NCBI GenBank assembly: GCA_026874595.1
Contig: CM049312.1
Location: 77,785,429-77,849,428 of the forward strand
Direction: 5' to 3'
Origin: Sipunculus nudus
Taxonomy: Eukaryota > Annelida > Sipuncula > Golfingiida > Sipunculidae
Length of the DNA stretch: 64,000 bases
The notes beneath the pieces were generated by a model that searched no databases, was not told the origin of the DNA, and was given only the letters and a program-made list of their open reading frames with translations. Shown one piece after another: positions 58,300-64,000 of this stretch (position 1 is its first letter; every line of letters begins with the position of its first letter). Both the position numbers and the translations under genes were made by a program.

Positions 58300-58760
58300 T
58301 CTTTGTTTGCAACATATAATTGCAGTTTCTATCATAACATGGTCAAAGATTTACAAATCTGTCAACGTGATGGATGTGCAGCCGACGCAGGGTGCGGGAT
58401 GCAGCTTTGCCATTAAGATTAACTGGCCATTTCAACAGATCTTAGTCAACACAAGAACATGGCCGCACGTAGCCTCGGTCCTGTCCACGGGCGCCGAAGT
58501 AATTGGAGAAAGCAACCAAGTCTTCATAAACATGGCGACTGCGTTAAAATAGCCAGTGGAATTAACTATAGAGTTAGGAGACGGAAGTTCGCTATTTCCC
58601 GTAAAGACAATCCCTCCCGATTACCCACTGTAGGAGTCAATATTACTAGGGAGATTAAGTCTTGCTTAAACCAACATAAGGTCCGTGTTACCGGAAGTTA
58701 GTCGGTCGTTTGGTGTTTGCTGCGAGAGACTGCGAGGATATCGCGTCAAACGATATCTCA
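58300..58760. promoter_or_regulatory. GC-richer island with ETS- and YY1-like motifs
   Basis: 'ttaccggaagtta' (58688-58700) contains the ACCGGAAGT core of ETS/GABP sites, common in TATA-less promoters. 'aacatggccgc' (58456) and 'aacatggcgactgcg' (58529) resemble YY1 sites. Two overlapping plus-strand frames with ATG (58307-58552 and 58459-58701) are open across the island but not recognised. A promoter or a conserved enhancer would fit. Confidence 0.3.
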
Positions 58761-60650
58761 TTATAAAATCATAAGCCAATTCACCCGGGTCAAGAGTTAT
58801 GATTAAAAGAGAATAATATTGTTTAACTTGCGTGATCTTTGGCTGAAACTGGAACAGTAGTCCATTGAGAGACAGCGAACTTTATGAACTTTTCCACTTG
58901 GCGTTTGAGAGAGAAAACCGCAAATTGTTAAATTTGAAGAACCTTGATCATCTATAATGAGCTGTTGCCATATAAGGATGAAAGATCAGGATATTTTTTT
59001 CATCGCGGATTATTTTCATTAAATAATGAAATAAATTAATCAGTGGCACTGTCTGGTGCACTTTATCTGTCTATTTATGTACTCATATTATAAAATAATC
59101 CTTAAATTATTTAAAATAATAAATGATAAGAACAAATGGGAAAAGTATAACATTAATACACATATAGTCTATAGAAAAATCTTCTTGTTCATAGCTATGT
59201 CATTATGTACATAGCCTATTCATTTTGATGTAATTACGTTGTTTTTTTTAATGTTAATTTAAGCTTGGCGTTCAAATCACAGCGATGAATTTATGTGTAT
59301 AGTGTCCTTAACCACGTACGCAGTCAGCACTTCTATATATAACCGTTTTCAACAGCAAATCCCAATGAATATAAATGTGTACCACCGCTGTTTAGTTTAA
59401 TTTTGAATCATTATACAGTTATCTTGATGACGTCATCGTAGGAAATATGATTTTACTATATAATATATATATTTTGCTATAGTATTTATATATAAGTAGA
59501 TATGTTTCATGTTAAACCTTGTGCATAACATATTACATATTTACATTTTGTGTAACTGAGGTGGTATATGAGAAAATTATTTTGCATATAGCTGTTTGAT
59601 ATGGTTCGTTAACCCGTGTGGGTAACATGTATATTTGCATTTTGGTAAATGGGCCCTAAAAATCTGTCAATTGAATAAATGAGAAAAGAATTTATGAAAT
59701 ACTTCACATGTAAGTGGTCACAGTGGACAAGGAGTAACGTCAGTCTTTCCGGCACTTAAGAAGGACTCTGCTTTCTCAACAAGTGCTCATGGAATTCACT
59801 TGACGTATCATTATTTTAAAAAAACCTATTTCTAAAACCAATCAAAGGTTTTTTAAATTCACAATAGACCCCATAAAGTATACATTATTTTAAAACTGCG
59901 ATAGTGACCATTCCGATGGTTTACACAGTTTTATTATTTTTTATTCATTTTCACTATTTTTTTACATTTTAAAATTTATTTTTTTTTCAAGAGGTACGCT
60001 ATTCTTAACCCATGCACCCAGTTACTGTAAGCCGATTTTGAGCGCGCTTATATTAAATAACATGACAATATCTCAAATTGTTTTTTCCCTCTATACTGTG
60101 TGTCTTTCTCGTTGAAGTAAAAAAGTTTTTTTAAATTAAAATTTACAATTTCAGTTTAAGGGTAGATAGAATTATGATAAATGAAACAAAAAAAAGTGTT
60201 TGAGATATTTTCATGTGAGAAAACGTAGTATATAAGAAAACTGCATGTGTGTTTTTGTCCAAAAGGTTTTTATTCCTATATACTGTTTTTTTTCCAGTAC
60301 AGAAGAATAACTTTTATTTTCGATGGTCAGAAATATCAATTCTAAAATTTAAGGTTTAAGAATATCATCTGACCACGAACTTCACTTTATACATATAAAG
60401 CTGATCAGCAATGAAGAAGAAATTATGAAAATGTGTATTTGTTTTTCCAGTTTACTTTTTATGAAATATCTCTTTCAGTCAACATCTTGCCACTGATTCA
60501 GTGCTCATTTTAAAAAGTACAGGATAAGTAAGTTTGGTCTGCAGTAAGTCTGTTCGTACTTTACCAAACGTATATGTATACAATTTAAATCAAATTATAG
60601 TTAAATAATTATAATCCTAATCAAATATAAAGCAACCTTGATAAGGTCTT
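58761..60650. other. AT-rich DNA, no gene seen
   Basis: Strongly AT-rich with homopolymer A/T stretches and no frame above about 60 codons. It contains a 12-bp palindrome with a CRE core, 'gatgacgtcatc' (59426-59437). Confidence 0.65.
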
Positions 60651-60652
60651 CT

Positions 60653-60654
<2 letters not shown>

Positions 60655-60706
<52 letters not shown>
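60655..60706. repeat. (TA)n microsatellite
   Basis: About 52 bp of alternating A and T. Confidence 0.97.
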
Positions 60707-60711
<5 letters not shown>

Positions 60712-60935
60712 GACATTCGACATTAAAAAAATTAAAACGATTAAGTGAATAAAGCATTCGATTAATAAATGCAAAGAATACGATAGATATCACTGCAAAA
60801 GGGGGAGATGTGTCAGAATATTCTTAAAATTTGACTAATGTCGCATGTATCATGAGGATTATCCTCACGGAAAGGGTTCAAAATTTTCAAATTTTGTGTT
60901 GAGTACATACCGACGAATCCAGCAAATAGCTGACA

Positions 60936-60963
60936 CAGGTCCTTAAAGTCCTTAAAGGACCTG
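60936..60963. terminator. Small perfect hairpin
   Basis: 'caggtcctt' (60936-60944) pairs exactly with 'aaggacctg' (60955-60963) around a 10-nt loop that repeats part of the stem ('aaagtcctta'). It is listed as a structural feature. No transcription-termination role is shown in this eukaryotic setting. Confidence 0.3.
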
Positions 60964-60978
60964 CATGTGAGGACTTTA

Positions 60979-61492
60979 TTATAACCTCACCAAAGGGAGA
61001 TATAGTCCGTTTACCAATCTCGCTCTAGAAGCATGTGGAAATATATCTTCTTTTTTCTCACGAGGTTTGCAGCTATAGGACTGAGGCGTGTTGCACCACC
61101 ATGGCACCGTTAGACAAGCCACTTTGGATCTCGCCTCCGGCCATTTCTCATGTCTGGATCTCTCTTCAGTGACAGGGACGAGCGGTTTTTTGTATGTAAA
61201 CGCAGAGGAACACCCTCCCGTTGCTAGGCTGCCGCTAAGTGGAGTTAGCTCATTGAGGGAGCGGATTAAAAAAAACAAGTGCTTGTGCCTAGAGAGCTCC
61301 TCGGATATATTCAAGGGTCCTCAGGGTTTCCTTGCTGCCTACACCCGTTTTAGTGTTGACATTAAAAACTATATAATCCATATCATGCTGGGATTCAGGA
61401 AACAATTTAACACTTTGAATAGATATGCGTGCAGTTTATCAGGGTATAAGCGTTATAGCGCTTATGGCATTAGTGTACATTCTGCGATATAA
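60979..61492. other. GC-richer island with open frames on both strands
   Basis: The plus strand is open for 134 codons with an ATG (61088-61492), and the minus strand for 111 codons with an ATG (60979-61314). Neither resembles a family I know, and they overlap, so at most one is real. The DNA holds 'ccgttgctaggctgcc' (61218), similar to an RFX/X-box half-site, and 'accatggcaccg'. Higher GC content by itself lowers stop frequency, so the frames are weak evidence. A conserved regulatory element is equally possible. Confidence 0.3.
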
Positions 61493-61499
61493 CTGGTAT

Positions 61500-61820
61500 T
61501 ATGTTAATCTATCCGTCCGCCCTTTGACATGTAATATTTACTCATGTAAGTATTGTCTTATGATAGATGACATAACCACTTACATATAGCCTCATCGCAT
61601 ACCTGAAACACTATAATACCGTAAGCTATTCAAAACAAACCGCGCATGTCATTAATAGTGTTAACTAAAGAGATATGACTGTTGGTATATGTAGGGCTTA
61701 TAATATTCAAATACACATATAGCAAGTAGCTCCGATAATATTATAAGGAGTTTTTTATGCCCTAGATTACTATATATATGATATCTGCCTCTATAAGTGA
61801 AAATAATAAAATGATATACT

Positions 61821-61851
<31 letters not shown>

Positions 61852-62160
61852 GTATTTATATACATTATATTTGTAGCATCAATTATTGTATATATTGCAA
61901 AATTATGGTTTATAATAAATTTTATTTTAAGTCCTTGTTTCAATATACCATCCAACAGAAAGACTATACTAATTTTCGTACCATATATAGCAATACACTC
62001 TTCTAAATTTATAGCATACATAACCTATATGTATATTTTATATCGTATTATTTTAAGATGGATTATATAATCATACAGCTGTTCAAAACGATACAGATCA
62101 GCCTTTAATTATATTAGTCATATATTAGAATATTTTGAAATACATATACTCTAAGTAAAA
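61500..62160. other. AT-rich DNA with short TA/TG repeats, no gene seen
   Basis: Contains an interrupted TA run at about 61820-61862. The 76-codon minus-strand frame at 61791-62021 reads through it and is not convincing. Confidence 0.6.
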
Positions 62161-62180
62161 AGGGTTCCAGCTAGAATATT

Positions 62181-62263
62181 TATATATAGTTTTATATAGT
62201 GTTTCCTGTATAGTGTTTACTGTATATATATATCAAAGGAAACACTATATAAAACTATATATA
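62181..62263. repeat. 27-bp perfect inverted repeat
   Basis: 62181-62207 is the exact reverse complement of 62237-62263. The arms include 'ttttatatagtgtttcct', with a 29-nt loop that itself contains 'tagtgttt'. The arms are AT-rich but not simple TA repeats, so a chance origin is unlikely. It may be the remnant of a small foldback element. Confidence 0.9.
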
Positions 62264-62375
62264 ATATATATAATTCAACTTGTCACAAATCGATATAGGT
62301 ATTCCTTAAACATACAAACAAATTTCTACAAATAAAATGAAAATAACTACCTTTATGGAATATAATTATGCTTAC

Positions 62376-62446
62376 TATCAATAAAGGTGAGCATATGTCC
62401 TCAAATGCATGCACTTTGGAAGGAAAGAGAAAGTGAAATCTACATT
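62376..62446 (-). other. Possible internal exon between splice-like signals
   Basis: On the minus strand a good acceptor (pyrimidine tract 'ctttttttctatctcccg' then 'tgcag') precedes 62446, and 'gatagtaagc' provides a donor at 62375. The 71 bp between encode 'FLFPSKVHAFEDICSPLL'. A larger ATG frame (62283-62567) covers the region and includes the GC-richer 'MPTEWLPPYAGGT' part upstream. I recognise no domain. The exon reading rests only on the splice-like signals. Confidence 0.2.
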
Positions 62447-62779
62447 CTGCACGGGAGATAGAAAAAAAGCGATGTCCAGGTGCATCACGATGCTTAAGAG
62501 GTGAAACACGTATTCCTGAGAAAATGGTGGTTCCTCCGGCATATGGCGGAAGCCATTCTGTTGGCATAACAGAGTAAAAGCGTAAATAATGAAGACAGAA
62601 ACAAGCCGTAAGAAACCGACACTGCGGTCATCATTTGTTTAACCGGGAGAAACGCGACAAAAACCACTGGTAATTGTTTGAGTTATGACCATAACTGACA
62701 AAACTCGGATTTCTTCTGACCATTTACTTGATACATCTTGCAAATACGGAAGTCGGAACGACAGGTTCTGTAAATTACC

Positions 62780-62905
62780 AATTAGACCAATCAAGCCGGG
62801 GCTGTGTTCCCCCACCAAACCTCCGGCAACCTAAACGGTTTAAGAAGAACTGGTTGCAGTTGGTCTTCAATATAAATAGGTCTAGGGATTTTGTAATGGC
62901 GATCA
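62780..62905 (+). promoter_or_regulatory. Possible core promoter (CCAAT and TATA boxes)
   Basis: 'agaccaatcaag' (62785-62796) supplies a CCAAT box, and 'tataaatag' (62871-62879) is a consensus TATA box about 80 bp downstream, which would place initiation near 62905. The surroundings (62600-63140) are GC-richer than average. No convincing coding exon follows inside the window. The ATG at 62896 opens only ten codons. Confidence 0.3.
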
Positions 62906-63139
62906 CGCTACTGGTCTTGTTTGCGTAATGTGATCCCAGCTAGACTAATAGCCCAGACGCCTAAGACATCACCGAGAGTAACTGTGGAGGAAGCTACAGA
63001 CACAAAATATAAATCAAGTGTTTTGAGCATGACAGCCCTCATTGGAGCAAAGCGGGTCCATTCCTAGCATGGTAAAGCTGGACGCAATCACGGACGCTGG
63101 CCGGCTGGGGCACCCATAAACGATCTGATATGGCGGGAT

Positions 63140-63495
63140 GCTAATCCCTCTCCCTCTGGTAAAATAATGTACAAAACATTTCTCAAAGAATGTATAAATA
63201 TATATATTTGACTTATGAGAGTTTAACATTATACTTGCAATTAAAATGGAAGCTTTACAAGCCTCTCAGAAAACTATACTTTACTATACACGCATTTTAC
63301 GCTGCATGCATTCCAAAAAGTTTATTGTATACAAACTTTAATGTATTATTATTATTAACTCTCAATTTCAACAAATTTGATATATTTGCTATATTTTACT
63401 AAGCAATCCAATGATAACCATTTACTGGTAGTATTTTTTGTCTCCTTCGGCTTATATACCCAGAGATGGGAAAATTATCGCTGAACGTATACAGA
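63140..63495. other. AT-rich DNA, no gene seen
   Basis: Short featureless frames only. Confidence 0.5.
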
Positions 63496-63497
63496 TG

Positions 63498-63550
<53 letters not shown>

Positions 63551-63553
63551 GTA
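63496..63553. repeat. (TA)n microsatellite with a CA interruption
   Basis: Two TA runs separated by 'acacaca', ending in 'tgtatttg'. Confidence 0.95.
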
Positions 63554-64000
63554 TTTGTAGGCTATATATTACTTTACACTTGGTGCTCATGAGAACTGTA
63601 AATACTGCATGGTAGATATTTTATTACCAGAGATATATATATATAGTACTTCAGTAAAATTTATCTTACAATTAGGCAAATTACCAAGCAATCACTAATA
63701 TATAAAATAATGTACCCGCTCTCTATGTTAAATATAGGAATATTGATATTTCGTAAATATATATTTACATATAATAAACAAGAACAGAATTCCATCATCA
63801 CTGTAGAATCAACATATTAACATGTTATGTTCTCTGAATAGAATGGGAGAAAATAGTATAAGGGGTATCACACTTCAATATAAAAAGGATTATATTATCC
63901 TACAATATAAAGGTAGGATTGTAGTAAATAAACATAATTATACAAGGGAGAGAAAAACGCATAATGAAATTGGATGTACTTCAGCTGGTCTGACCATAAA
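63554..64000. other. AT-rich DNA to window end, no gene seen
   Basis: Contains a small hairpin 'ctacaat' / 'attgtag' at 63900-63926 and the short palindrome 'ggattatattatcc'. No coding frame. Confidence 0.55.

Noticed and set aside
58207-58701. A real gene in three overlapping plus-strand frames
   Set aside because: Three frames of 69-81 codons overlap in different registers in GC-richer DNA. None is recognised, so I kept only a regulatory-island entry.

Overview
This window looks like non-coding DNA from an animal nuclear genome. I find no gene I can support with confidence. The evidence for an animal is: an AT-rich background, long (TA)n and (CT)n microsatellites, tRNA-derived SINE heads, short MITE-like elements, several unrelated minisatellites and no dense open reading frames. 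Some dispersed motifs (cgcgaa-rich repeats, a 'ggtggtcgtgtta' element, a cctccgcc-ended MITE) are of a kind I associate with marine invertebrates, so a mollusc, perhaps a bivalve, is my best guess. That guess is an inference from style, not a match.

Layout, left half. 1-733 is a 33-bp minisatellite. 734-4080 is mostly unique AT-rich DNA with two cgcgaa-rich dispersed repeats. 4085-9050 is a GT-rich 31-bp satellite that becomes a 77-bp and then a 154-bp higher-order repeat before decaying. 9120-9340 is a short degenerate transition. 9340-31272 is one giant 60-bp minisatellite of about 365 copies, with a 3.3-kb tandem duplication, a block of about 1.1 kb present four times, and an inverted monomer at its right edge. 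31273-33830 is unique DNA holding a candidate foldback element. 33830-37440 is a T-rich 39-bp minisatellite with a 1164-bp internal duplication.

Layout, right half. 37441-64000 is AT-rich, with at least ten TA-type microsatellites. Short GC-richer islands recur every few kilobases and carry transcription-factor-like motifs (a CArG box, a nuclear-receptor-like element, nine full TGACGTCA sites, a TATA/CCAAT pair). There are two copies of one MITE-like element, three tRNA-derived SINE heads, a 28-bp minisatellite at 55041-56486 and several strong inverted repeats. A few short open frames, mainly 57462-57908 and 62376-62567 on the minus strand, could be exons or gene fragments but are unproven.

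Many long open frames exist inside the arrays (up to 724 codons). They follow from monomers of 33, 39 and 60 bp, all divisible by three and free of stops in several frames. Substitutions between monomers change amino acids freely, and indels break the frame, so I treat these frames as non-coding. There is no gene network to describe. The window is best read as a satellite-rich stretch next to a gene-poor region that may hold regulatory elements of a gene outside the window.
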